In this document: positions 8,074 through 19,400 of the stretch, piece by piece
Layout of the letters: each line of letters begins with the position of its first letter
Position numbering within the stretch: the first letter of the stretch is position 1
Notes under the pieces: generated by a model
What the model was told of the DNA's origin: nothing
What the model saw: only the letters and a program-made list of their open reading frames with translations
The model's database searches: none
From: Flagellimonas profundi
GTDB taxonomy: Bacteria > Bacteroidota > Bacteroidia > Flavobacteriales > Flavobacteriaceae
DNA: 64,000 nucleotides
Reading direction: 5' to 3'
Assembly (NCBI RefSeq): GCF_017313275.1
Contig: NZ_JAFLNM010000002.1
Coordinates: 310,001-374,000 of the forward strand
Position numbers and translations under genes: made by a program

Positions 8074-8736
8074 ATGATTGAAGATATCCAAGCAGCGATT
8101 CCTTTGGGATTTTTGTTGAGCTTTATGATCGGTCCTGTTTTCTTCGTTTTACTGGAAACAAGTGCCACCAAAGGCTTTAGGGCAGGGGTAAGCTTGGATA
8201 TAGGAGTGATTATAGCGGATATCGTTTTTTTATTGATTGCCTACTTCAGTAGTTTTCAATTATTGGAAAACTTAAGCAACGAACCTGGACTTTTTGTTTT
8301 CGGTGGAATGATTCTTTTGGTTTATGGGATATTTCTTTTTGTGAAAAAGGCAAAGAAAAAATCCAATGTAAAGGCTTCCAAAGGAACTTACCTGGGATTA
8401 ATGGTAAAAGGCTTTTTGTTGAACTTTATCAATATTGGCGTACTTGCTTTTTGGTTGGGATTGATTATTGTGGTTGGACCCAGTTTGGAGAACAATCCCA
8501 ATAGAATGATGGTGTTTTTTAGTACGGTAATCCTCGTTTATTTCGGAACGGATTTACTTAAGATTATTTTGGCTAAGCAGTTAAAGCGATATTTAACACA
8601 GGAACGTATTGTACTTATTAAAAAAGGATTGGGTATTGTATTGATTATTTGCGGAATTGTGCTTATTACCAAAGGATTTTTACCTAAAGAAAAATTTGAT
8701 ATCCAGGAAGAAATAGAGAAAATAGAAAAATTATAA
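8074..8736 (+). CDS. LysE/RhtB family amino-acid exporter
   Basis: This 220-residue inner-membrane protein has about six hydrophobic segments. The LysE-family N terminus is clear: IPLGFLLSFMIGPVFFVLLETS, in which the G-P-V/G-P-x-F signature lies in TM1, then a charged loop (VKKAKKKSNVK) after TM3, then GFLLNFINIGVLAFWLG. The C terminus is a short charged helix (EEIEKIEKL). Family members export amino acids or small metabolites with the proton gradient; the substrate is not predictable. It begins 3 nt after the head-GIN gene and is followed by a terminator hairpin. Confidence 0.87.
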   Translation: MIEDIQAAIPLGFLLSFMIGPVFFVLLETSATKGFRAGVSLDIGVIIADIVFLLIAYFSSFQLLENLSNEPGLFVFGGMILLVYGIFLFVKKAKKKSNVKASKGTYLGLMVKGFLLNFINIGVLAFWLGLIIVVGPSLENNPNRMMVFFSTVILVYFGTDLLKIILAKQLKRYLTQERIVLIKKGLGIVLIICGIVLITKGFLPKEKFDIQEEIEKIEKL

Positions 8737-8740
8737 ACAA

Positions 8741-8767
8741 AAAACCCAGCACACAGTACTGGGTTTT
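8741..8767. terminator. Bidirectional hairpin terminator between lysE-like gene and tRNA-Cys
   Basis: AAAACCCAG (8741-8749) pairs with CTGGGTTTT (8759-8767) around a 9-nt loop, giving a 9-bp stem flanked by A-runs on the left and T-runs on the right. It can end transcription from both the exporter gene (plus) and the tRNA genes (minus). Confidence 0.75.
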
Positions 8768-8768
8768 G

Positions 8769-8839
8769 AGGCATCGAGCGGATTCGAACCGCTGTACAAG
8801 CTTTTGCAGAGCTCTGCCTAGCCACTCGGCCACGATGCC
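8769..8839 (-). tRNA. tRNA-Cys (GCA)
   Basis: The 71-nt sequence folds as a normal cloverleaf. The acceptor stem is GGCATCG/CGATGCC, the D stem GCC/GGC, and the anticodon stem GAGCT/AGCTT with loop CTGCAAA, giving anticodon GCA with U33 present. The T arm is AGCGG-TTCGAAT-CCGCT. The discriminator base is U73, the identity base of tRNA-Cys. CCA is not encoded. Confidence 0.95.
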
Positions 8840-8935
8840 AATTGGATCGCAAAGCTAAAAATATTTTATGAATTTTTAGATTGAAAAATGATCTAAATAA
8901 AATTGTATGATACTTTCGTGAAAAGTATGCTTTTG

Positions 8936-9007
8936 AGGCATCGGGTGGACTCGAACCACCATAAAAGTCCTTGCGGGACTTTGTCTATCCAATTCGACCA
9001 CAATGCC
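8936..9007 (-). tRNA. Second tRNA-Cys-like gene (GCA) with an atypical anticodon loop
   Basis: The 72-nt sequence folds as a cloverleaf with acceptor GGCATTG/CGATGCC, a 3-bp D stem GTC/GAC, T arm GGTGG-TTCGAGT-CCACC and discriminator U. The anticodon arm is AAGTC-CCGCAAG-GACTT, so the anticodon in the standard position is GCA (Cys). However, position 33 is C instead of the near-universal U. C32 and G38 can also pair, and the stem can extend to 7 bp with a 5-nt loop. It lies 96 nt upstream of the normal tRNA-Cys on the same strand and shares its acceptor 3' end. It may be a diverged duplicate, functional or not. Confidence 0.75.
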
Positions 9008-9072
9008 GATTAAATTCTTATAAGGCAAAATTACAAAAAGATTAACAGTATCAATGAGTTAGGTGGAGCGGT

Positions 9073-9429
9073 TTATCTAGTAATTCTGAGTTTAACCGAA
9101 ACACTTTCAACGTCGCCTCCAATTGGAGGGTTTATTTTGGAAACTTCTACCTCTACTTCTGTTACTTCAGGTATTTCTTTGAATATACGATCAATGATTC
9201 TTTTGGCCACATGTTCAAGAAGATTGGAACGTACCGTCATTTCTTCTTTGATGATGTTGTTTAAATGGACGTAGTCCACCGTTTCACTAAGCTGGTCGGA
9301 ACTGGCAGGTTTGGATAGGTCTGCGGTAACTTCGAGATCTACCCTGTAATCGCTTCCAATGAGCATTTCTTCTTTTAAACACCCATGGTTGGAATGTATT
9401 CTAACGTTCTTTAACCTAATCTTTCCCAA
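9073..9429 (-). CDS. folB: Dihydroneopterin aldolase
   Basis: This 118-residue folate-biosynthesis enzyme converts 7,8-dihydroneopterin to 6-hydroxymethyl-dihydropterin and glycolaldehyde. Family motifs are visible: the N-terminal RLKNVRIHSNHGCLKEE, the SETVDYVHLNNII stretch that forms the pterin pocket, LLEHVAKRIIDRIF, and a C-terminal strand with the conserved Lys followed by P-P-I-G (KINPPIGG). There is no ATG at the proper place. The frame has a TAA four codons upstream, and TTG 9429 gives the expected MGKIRLKN start, so TTG is taken as the start codon. A TATTTTTG box lies 20 nt before it. Length is normal. Confidence 0.92.
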   Translation of the reverse strand: MGKIRLKNVRIHSNHGCLKEEMLIGSDYRVDLEVTADLSKPASSDQLSETVDYVHLNNIIKEEMTVRSNLLEHVAKRIIDRIFKEIPEVTEVEVEVSKINPPIGGDVESVSVKLRITR

Positions 9430-9449
9430 AGCCTTGAATTAAGAAAGGG

Positions 9450-9457
9450 CAAAAATA
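9450..9457 (-). promoter_or_regulatory. Candidate -7 box of the folB promoter
   Basis: The minus strand reads TATTTTTG, an exact TANNTTTG match 20 nt before the TTG start of folB. No convincing -33 TTG is seen. Confidence 0.45.
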
Positions 9458-9474
9458 GGGCAAAACGTTTTAAA

Positions 9475-10434
9475 TTAATACATACACCTACAGTTACTTA
9501 TGCCTTGGAATAGATCCATTCCAACGGTAAGTACATGTGTTCCTGTACTATATCCCAAAATTTCGTTGGTAATTACCTGATAGGAATATCCAAAATAGAA
9601 GTTACTCTTTTTAAATCCCGCCAATGGGGCAATGTAGAGTGGTTCTCCCAATTGATCATTTAAAAAACGATAGGTAAGACCCACATAATAGTAGTCTTCA
9701 AAATCTCGAAAACGAAATTTGGCATTTAAATCGGTTACCGAACGGCCATCACTCTCGAACCATTGAAAGAATACCGAGGGTTCTATTTCCACTTTACTGT
9801 TCTTGCTTTTGGAAAAACTGTAACCAGTGTACACATAGTAGTTTCTCAACTTATTGGGTTCTATGCGTATGATATCCGTATTAAAAGTGGACAAATCTTT
9901 GTTAAGTACGTTTCCTGCATTCAAACTAAAATAGAATTTATCTTGTCTGTAAAGTACACCAAGATCAAAGTTGTGGTTGGTAGTAGCCTTGTCATCTGTT
10001 GGCAATTGTCCATTTCTTGCCTCGAACTCTTCTACGTCTATTCTAAACTGGTTGAAATTATACGAAATCCCGAAGGAAAGGAATACGTCTTCATAATAGT
10101 CCAAAGTCAAGTGGTGGGCAAAAGATACCCTAGCTCCTCTTTGTCTTGTATATCCATTGCTATCGTTATATAAAAGCATACCAACCCCGGACCTGTTTCC
10201 TATTCTGGCATCAGCTGCCAAGGTCTGCGTATCTGGGGCATCTTTAATTCCCACCCATTGTGTTAAGCCGTTTAAACGGACTTTTATGTGATCTCCGATA
10301 CCTGCGTAGGTCGGGGACATTAAAAATGGATTATCGGCTATATATTGGGATAATTGGGGTACGGTCAACTCTTGTCCCCTGGCACAAAGTGCCAAGAGAA
10401 CAAATAAGATAGTTGAGTATACTTTTTTTAACAT
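9475..10434 (-). CDS. sprF: PorP/SprF family outer-membrane protein (SprF-like)
   Basis: This 319-residue outer-membrane beta-barrel has a signal peptide (MLKKVYSTILFVLLALCARGQ) and the PorP/SprF opening: QYIADNPFLMSPTYAGIG, then LNGLTQWVGIKDAPDTQTLAADARI. Alternating aromatic strands continue to the end. In Flavobacterium johnsoniae SprF is needed to export the SprB adhesin. Here the gene lies 20 nt downstream of the giant SprB-type gene on the same strand, matching the sprB-sprF order. PorP/SprF proteins bind type B sorting-domain substrates or the secretion machinery. The gene symbol rests on family plus position rather than on a full alignment. Confidence 0.88.
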   Translation of the reverse strand: MLKKVYSTILFVLLALCARGQELTVPQLSQYIADNPFLMSPTYAGIGDHIKVRLNGLTQWVGIKDAPDTQTLAADARIGNRSGVGMLLYNDSNGYTRQRGARVSFAHHLTLDYYEDVFLSFGISYNFNQFRIDVEEFEARNGQLPTDDKATTNHNFDLGVLYRQDKFYFSLNAGNVLNKDLSTFNTDIIRIEPNKLRNYYVYTGYSFSKSKNSKVEIEPSVFFQWFESDGRSVTDLNAKFRFRDFEDYYYVGLTYRFLNDQLGEPLYIAPLAGFKKSNFYFGYSYQVITNEILGYSTGTHVLTVGMDLFQGISNCRCMY

Positions 10435-10454
10435 GGGGTTAAGCAGGTTAAGTG

Positions 10455-13400
10455 TTATTGTCGATACAGTGTAAAGTGTCCAACAAACTCTCTGTCGTCC
10501 TGTTCTCCTTGGAGTTGAACAACATACCAGTAGTCTCCGGTAGGCAATGGTTTTCCATCATAATTTCCATCCCAACCTTGAACGTTTCGGGTCATCTCTT
10601 CCACTACTCTACCATAACGATCGTAAATCTTAATTAGTACGTCAGGGAAGCCCTCAATGTTATCCGGAATCCAAAAATCGTTCAATCCATCCCCATCTGG
10701 TGTAAAGAAGTTCGGGAACTCAATATCTATGAACTCCATATAAATTTCTGCTGTAGCTTCACAACCATTCTGATCCACCACGGTTACAGTGTAGGTGTCG
10801 GTTCTGTTGATAAAGAATGTATTGTCTGTTCCATTGTCTATATCATTGAAATAAAAGGTATAATCTTCCACTCCACCTTCAGCTATTGCCGTAATCTCGT
10901 TGATGTTGTTGTTCTCCAATGTCAATGTAAGAGGTTCAAATGCTTCAATGGTGAAGTCATATGTGGTCATACATCCATTGGCGTGTGCAATGGTCAAGTA
11001 ATGATCACCTGGCGTCATATTGGTATAGTCTGCCGTTAATTGCATATCCGCGGGATCTGTGGAATCCAAGGCATACATAAGTTCGTCGGCAATAGATTCA
11101 TCCTCCAATACGATTTCCAAGTAATTATCAGGAATAAATCCGGTACACTCATAAATTGGAGTTACCGTAGCAGCAAGGTTTACACCTGGCTCTATTTCCA
11201 CAATAACGTTGGTTTCACAACCTTGGGCATCTCTTATGAACACCACATGGTTTCCTGCAGTTAAATTTTGGAACAAGAACTGGTCTTGAACAAAATTTGC
11301 ATCGGCACTGGAATTCAAACTTGTCTCATACGGAGCGGTACCTCCGGATATTTGAAGTTCGAACGATCCATCACCACTTTCAAAACATACCTCGTCCATA
11401 ATGTTGATGGCTTCTGCGGTAATTGGTTCCGGTTGCGTGAGCTCAAATTGGAATGTAATGAAACAACCATTGACATCTTGAGCGATTACATCATAGATGC
11501 CGGGTTCTAGATCAGTAAATGTGTTCGTCGTATCAAACTGATCTAGATTCGGTGAAATAGCGTAAAGGATTTCACCGGTTCCACCCGACACTTCAACAGT
11601 AATAGTACCATCGTTCATTCCTGAACATGTAATATTTGTAAACTCTTCTCTTTCTACAACCAATGGCTCTGGATCAACGATCGTGATTACCGGTGATACC
11701 TCAACACAGTCCTCACTGGTTACCCTTACATAGTAATCACCTGCCATTAGTCCATTGAATGTTCCGTTGGATTGAGGTCCGTCAACCAAGTTGGTCAAGG
11801 CCGCATCGCTGAACAATTCGTAACTATAGTTGCCCAAACCACCAGTAGCAGTAGCAATGATGGTTGCAGATGCTTCACCAGTACAATTGATAAGGGCTGC
11901 AGATTCGTCTATTTCCAACATCAATTCCGGTACCTCATCTACAGTTACCTGGTTGGATATTAAGGCATCACAACCATTGGCATCACGTACGTAATATTGA
12001 TAAGTACCTGGTCCAACATCGAACGTATGGGTATCTCCACCACTCATTGCAGTGAAATTAATGCCATCTGTACTATAGAAATACGGAGCGGTTCCTCCTG
12101 TAGCCGACAACATGATCTGTGCATCGTCATTACATGTCATTCCACTAACTTGAACAAGAGAGGCCACCACTTCGGTGGGTTCGGTTATGGTTACCTGAGG
12201 TGTTTCCACGCCACAGTTCCATCCATCTGATACGGTAATGCTGTAGGTTCCTGCTCCCAAATCGTTGAATGTATTACTGCTTTGTTCACCAGTGGTAAAT
12301 ACGATGTTAGTACCGGTTTGGTCATAATAGTTCAACTGATATACGTAGGAACCTTCTCCTCCTGTTACATTGTAGGCCCATACGGAGGCACTTTCTGCAC
12401 CATAGCACAATAGATCTATTGGGGCAGCATCAATATCTGCTGTAATCGGGTCAGGTTCTATTAAGGTCAACGTTCGATCTTCAACACAACCACCGTTATC
12501 AGTAACACTTACCGTATAATTTCCGGCAGCTAAACCTGTGAACACGTAGCTAGGTACATCGTTCATGGTATACACTTCGGATGTTGTGGTGTTGGTCAAT
12601 ACAATATCATAGGGTGCATAACCACCTGTTGGAGCTATCAAAATTTCACCTTGATCATTGGTACAGGTTACATTGGCCACTTCTTGTGGAGTATAATCCA
12701 GTGCTGAACTTGGCGAAACTATGGTAATGGTATTCGAATCTTCTATACATTCTGGATAAGCTGTTTCAGATACTCGTACAAAGTAGTTACCACCGACCAA
12801 TAATGGATCGGTAACGGACATTGGATTGGTGGAGGTATTTCCACTTCCAATTATTCCTGTGGTTGTACCATCAGCATTGAAAACTTCATAAGTATATGTT
12901 CCACTATATCCCGTTACATCGATTTCCAACGTACCTGCATCACCAAAGCACATAGCTGGTGAAGTGGCAGTGGCCACAACATCAATAGTATCATATGGAG
13001 CTATGGTGTGAGTGGTTTCAACATAACAACCTGTTGTATTGTTGGTTGCTCTAAATGTATAGCTTCCAGGTGCTGTCAACTCAAAAGTTGCCGTAGTAGC
13101 TGTTGACCCTGTCATTGATCCATAAGGATTTCCGACGGGCAACAACTCAAAGGTATAGGTATCACCACCGATACTTTCGGTAACGGTTAAGGTTACTGTC
13201 TCCGGATTTACACAGGAAATGGCCATATCTTGCGCAACACCAAGAGTGAAGGTGTTCAACGGTTGAACATCTATACTATCAGGATATTCACATCCATTGG
13301 CATCCCTAACGATATAGTCGATGGTTTGAACTGTTCCATCATCCACAACGGCGAATGTTGCAGAAGAAGTGAAACCATTCCCTTCAAAACTATAGTAATA

Positions 13401-16400
13401 AGGTGCCGTTCCACCTGTAGGTGTTACGGTTACAGTTGCTTCGTTTATAGAGTTGGTAGGAGTACAAACAAAATCTGTTGTTGTTGCAGTAGCGTTCAAT
13501 ACAGGCGGCTCTCCTACGGTAGCATCAAAAGTATCCTCACATGCCCTTGATGAAATCACCCTTGCTTGGTAATCACCCGGAGGTAGATTGTCGAATACAG
13601 GGCTTGATTGTGCGAATCGGTAAGGATTTACCAAGTCGGACATTTGATAAAGTTCATAGGTGTATACTGGGTCAACATCGGTTGCTGGATCCAATACCAC
13701 GGTCAAACTTCCATCGGAACCTCCAAAACAGTTCACATCATCAACAAGCACGTTATCAATTACAGGGTCCACTTTGTCGTCCAATTCCTGTGTTACCACA
13801 TAGGTACAAGGTGTGGTTGTATCATTATCGGTTACTGTGAAGGTGTAAACACCTGGCTGAGTAAGTCCTGTAAATACTCCTGTATTATTGCTATCCGTTG
13901 TTGTTAAATCAGGATAAACCACCTCAAAGGTCAAGTTTGATGAGCCACCGGATACGTTAACCGTAATCTGACCTCCCGGGTCCAGTGTACAATCAATGGG
14001 TTTGACCACTGTAGTGTTGGCGGTCATGGCATCGGAAAGTACCACAGGCCCAACAGTTGTGGTACAGGACCACTGATCGGCAATCAATACCTCGTAAGAA
14101 CCGGCACCCAATCCAGAGAAAATAGCACTGGTTTGTGGCGAACCTACGTTAGATCCGTTTCTGATCAGTTGATAGGTATAGTTGCTTCCTTGTCCCCCAG
14201 TTGTTCCAACAACTTCGATTTCTCCTTGTAGGTTGGTACAGTTTTCTACATTGACCTGCAATGTTGCCGTAATCGGAATAGGATCGGTCAGGGTTACGGT
14301 ATCCACTAGTTGTTCACAACCACTGGAATCGATTACCCATGCTTCATAAGTTCCTGCAGCAAGTCCGCTAAAGCTAGGACTTCCCACATAGTCACCAGGT
14401 CCGGTTGGTGAAGTGGTCCCTACATAGTAGGCGTATCCACCCCATCCTCCAGCTACATTCGTAATCTGAATAGTACCATCGTTACCCAAACAGGTAATAT
14501 CGGTTACCACTGTAGCTCCAGTTATGGCTGCAGCGGGTCCTGCAATGTTGAACGATTCACTGTATACACAGGCTGCACCCGGAGGGTTGGTATCGGTTAC
14601 TTCAATGTAATAGGCCCCCGCAGCAAGTCCTGAAATGGTAAAGTTACCATCGGTATCAGAACCTGTGGTCACGACATCATCACCCAGATTAGCTGGCGTG
14701 TTGTTGATATCGTAATATAGCGTATAGGTTGTAGCACTTGCGTAGGTAACGTTTGAACCATCAACAAGATTCAATTGCACAGCGCCATTAGTATCTCCGT
14801 AACAGGTTATATCGGTAGTACTCAGGATATTCAGATCCAGGACTTCTGGGTCTGCTACTTCGTGGGATATTGTAATGATACAACCTGTAATTATATTTCT
14901 TATTTCAAAATTATGGATGCCAACAGATAGTCCAGTGAAAGTACCAGATGGTTGGAAAGTACCAGAAGGCAATTCCCTAAATTCGTAATTGGCAGGGTCT
15001 GTTGTTGAATTGGTGATAGATCCAATTGCGGTAATAGTGATATCCTCACCACTAACACATGTAGCAACGGCATCGATGGCCACCGTAGCATTGTCTAAAC
15101 TATCAAATGGGGCAATAACTGCAGTTGTTGATCCCATACAACCATTGTCATCATACACATTGATTGTATAGCTACCACCATTGGTATCGGTTTCCACATA
15201 TACAGGGTTACTTCCTGATTGAACGACTACAGAACCAGCATCATTGATAAATTCGTAGATGACATAGTTTCCACTTCCTCCGGTTATGGAAGCAGTGTCC
15301 ACAGTGATAGTGGCATTGTTGGTATTATTACCAACTGTACAACCGAACTCAACTACATCGGCAGTCAAAGCAATTGGGTCGGGTTCGGTAATGGTTATGG
15401 TTTCAGTATCCGTACAAGCATTCGCAGCGGTTACCTGAATATCATAAGTTATACCTGCAGCGGAACCTGCTAAACCTGTAAAGGTTGCTGTTGTAGCTGT
15501 TGAGCTTGAAGGCGCAATTGGCAAGCTGATAGACCCATCGGATGATCCAATAATTTGGAAGGTATATGGTCCGATACCATTGTCTTCTGCTTGTACAGAA
15601 ATGGTTCCATCATCAGCTCCAAAACAAGTAACATCTGTGAAAGTTGATGTAAAGGAAGGTTGGGGAGCATCGGGTACATCCACAGTAATTGTTTTAGGAC
15701 AGTTAGGCGGTGCGGTGCCCATATCGAACACGATTACATCGTAGCTCCCAGCTACACCAGCACCAGTCCAGACAAATTTGTTGTCAGCATCTAGAACAAG
15801 TTCTGCCCTTGGTTCATCGTATGCTGTTCCTGGTCCATCTATTATATACTCATAACTTCCCGACCCAGAAATCACTTCGATTTCAAGTTCAGCGTAAGCA
15901 GCGGTACTTGGCTCACAATCCAAAGCAACGGTTTGAATTACGTTGAACTCCAGTGGTGTCTGAATATCAAAAACCTCGGTGTCGATACAACCGTTTAAGT
16001 CTCTTACCTCAATAGTTTGACCCAATCCTGAACTCAATCCAGAAATCAGGTACTGATTGCTTCCATCAAAAGTAAAGTTCTGGAATGCAGCACCATTTAC
16101 ACTGATTTGGAAAGGTGCCATAGCAAGAGCTGGATTATCCAAGGTTAGCATTACTTGGAACAAGCCTTCATCAACACACTCATCTATAACGGCAATGGAT
16201 ATTTCGGGGCTTGGGTCTTCATCAACAGTAATAGGCTTTTGAACAATACATCCGTATGCGTCCATTACGTAAACTATGTAGTCCCCAGCTTCAACATTAG
16301 CATATGTACTATTAGTCCACCCCGCATCTGTTGCAGTAGGAGCTGCATCTGTGCTCAACAAATATTGATAGGTATAAGGTGCGGTCCCATATCTACCCGT

Positions 16401-19400
16401 AGCAGTAATTACACCAGCATCTGGATTACAGTTATCGTTTTGTGGACTGGCCACGTCCAAATCCAATGGGTTTGCAGATTCACGGATGGTAAATTCGCCT
16501 CCGCTTACAGAACATCCAGGGTTTGCTCCATTATTTTCTGTAAGCAATAGATAGTATTCACCAGGAGGCAAAGAACCAAAGTTGTCAATTGTTACCGAAG
16601 TGGGTGGGTTTACTATAGCATTACCAGAATAACCAGTACTTGTATTTGATTGTCTGTTGAAAATCTCATAATCCACATCAGTTGCACCACTATCAAATCC
16701 TGTGAAGGTAAAAGATATATTACCATCTGCAGCACCGGTACAACTTACATTGTTAATGGCATCCAAGTTGGCCGTCATAGAAGAAGGTGTATCTATTGGA
16801 GCATCTGCTTCTTCAAAATAATAACAGTTTGTTGTGGTGTCAAAGACCACAAAGGTATAGGTAATACCGGGCGTAAGTCCTGTAAAGGTAGCCGTGTCCC
16901 CTCCTGGAGAATCAGGTCCAATATAGTCATTTGCAGGGTCATCTACATAAGGCGCTGTATATTCTTCTAAGATGGCAAATTCATAGTTGCCACTTCCAAC
17001 GGTGGCATCAACGGTAACTATAGCTGTACCACCTGAAACACAATCTGCCGTAACTGTACTCACATCAATGTTCAGATCATCCGGTGGAGATGAAATGATT
17101 TCAGTAGTATATGAAGCACATCCGTTTGCATCCACCACATCTACTTGATAGATACCAAATTCCAATACGGTAAAAGTATAATCTCTAGCACCTGGAGAAG
17201 TAGTATATGTTTGTGGGGCTATACCATTGTTTGCTGTTAGTATGTAAGTATACTCAGCTGTTCCTCCAGACACTCCAGACACAGTAATGGAACCAGGATC
17301 AGTAACCCCTGTTACATCATCACAAGTAATAGGCACATCTGAAGTGGTATAGGTTATCGGTGTAGGCTCAGAAATCGTTACTGGGAATGGGTCAGACACA
17401 CAACCTTTGGAATCCGTAACTGTTACTTCATAATTTCCCGCAGGCAATCCTGCTGTTTGTGTTCCATAGTCTGTACCACTGGTTTCATATACATTGATGG
17501 TATATGGTGGAACACCAACGGATGTATCTATTACAATATCCAATGCACCGGTGCTTTCCCCATTACAAAGAATATCAGTTGGTGTAACACTGCTTATTAC
17601 CGGTTGTGTTGCGGGTGTTATCAAAATACTGTTGGTCGTTGTGGTACAACCAGCGGTATCAGTTACTTGGAACATATATGTTCCATCGGTATTCGTGTTG
17701 AACACATTTCCTGTGAATCCAGTTGAACTGTAAGTAGTTCCACCATCGGTGGACCACTCATAAGAATATGAACCACTGCCACCACTTGCGTTAATGGTAA
17801 TTGTTGCATCGTCCAAACAGGTCAAATCACTATCAAGGAAAGCTGAAGCCGTCAAAGCAGGGTTGATTGTCGCGGTATCCTGCACAGCACATCCATATTG
17901 ATCACGTACATCAATAGTGTAAGTTCCAGCAGTTAAGCTATTGAAAGTATAGGATGTTGCTGTGGAAGGTGTAGGGGTTATCCATGCTCCTCCGTTAATG
18001 CTAAACTGATAATTTCCATTTCCATCCGTTACATCAACTTGAATGCTTCCATCATTGTTTCCACTATAACACGCTGTAGGGGTCGTGGTAAACACAATGG
18101 TTGCTGGAGGGTCAATAGTGATAACAGTTGTGGTGTCCTCGCACAGGTTGGTGTCTCTGGCACGCACCACATAATCACCGGCAGCAAGTCCGGCAAACAC
18201 ATTGGATGATTGGAACGCAGTAATTACAGTTCCCAAACCATCTTCCAATTGGTACTGGTATGCAGGCGTACCCCCTGTAGCAGTAGCAGTAATTGTTGCA
18301 CCGCCATTGGTACATGTAAGTTCGTTGGTGATGGAGGCTGTAACGTCCAACACATTAGGTTGTGTCAATGTTTGATTCAACACTACAGCACATGCAGGGT
18401 CCCTTAGATCAACAATGTTGATGGTATGTGCTCCAGCAGCGAGACCTGTTATGGTTATTGGGCTTGCGAATTGGGCAGCAGAAACAGCTCCACCATCCAC
18501 TTGGTAGGTAAAGCCAGTGGCTGGATCAAAGTTTTCCGCTTCAAAAGTGATGGTGCCGTCCGCAGCTCCATTACAGGTAAGGTTTGTAAAGGTGGTTATC
18601 GCACCATCAAAAGCATTTCCGGGTTCTATGATGACAGGAGTTTGTACGGTACAGTCACTGCCATAGTTCACTTCAATGGTATGAGTTCCTGTTGCCACTC
18701 CGCTAAATATGTTGCTCGCCTGTGGTGTTCCCCCGTCTATGCTATATGTGTAAGAGGCGTCTAATGGGAGTACGGTAACCTCAGCAGTTCCATCACAGTT
18801 ATAAATTAATGAGGTAGACAAAGTTGGCTCTACTGGTAAAGGAGCAATGATTACATCTGGCAAAGTGATGAAACAATCGATTTGATTTGCATCACGCACC
18901 CTAATACTATAAGTGCCGTCGGTCAATCCTGAAAAAACAGTCGTAGTTACCCATTGGCCTCCGTTTAAACTATACTCAAAACTTCCAGATCCACCAGAGG
19001 TCGGTGTAACGCTGCCTACAGTAATTTCACCTAATTGCGTACAGGTGTAATCTTGGGTAATTTGGGCCTCGGCAACAATTGGGTCGGGTTCTGTAATAGT
19101 AACCTGTGTGGTAACAGGACAGTTATTGGCGTCTGTTACACTAATATCGTAAGTGCCGGCTGTTAGGTTGACAAAGGTGTTGGATGTTTGGTAGGTTGCT
19201 CCATTGTCTATACTAAACAAGTATGGGGCCTCACCACCGGTAACATTGAGCACAATGCTTCCATCTGAACCGCCATTACAACTAACATCGGTAATATTAG
19301 GGGTAAGAGCCAATGGAGGGTCTTGTGCTATGGTCAAGTCATAAGTAGCCTCACAATAACCAGCAGCTCCATTATTGTCCCTTACATAAATATCGTAGTC

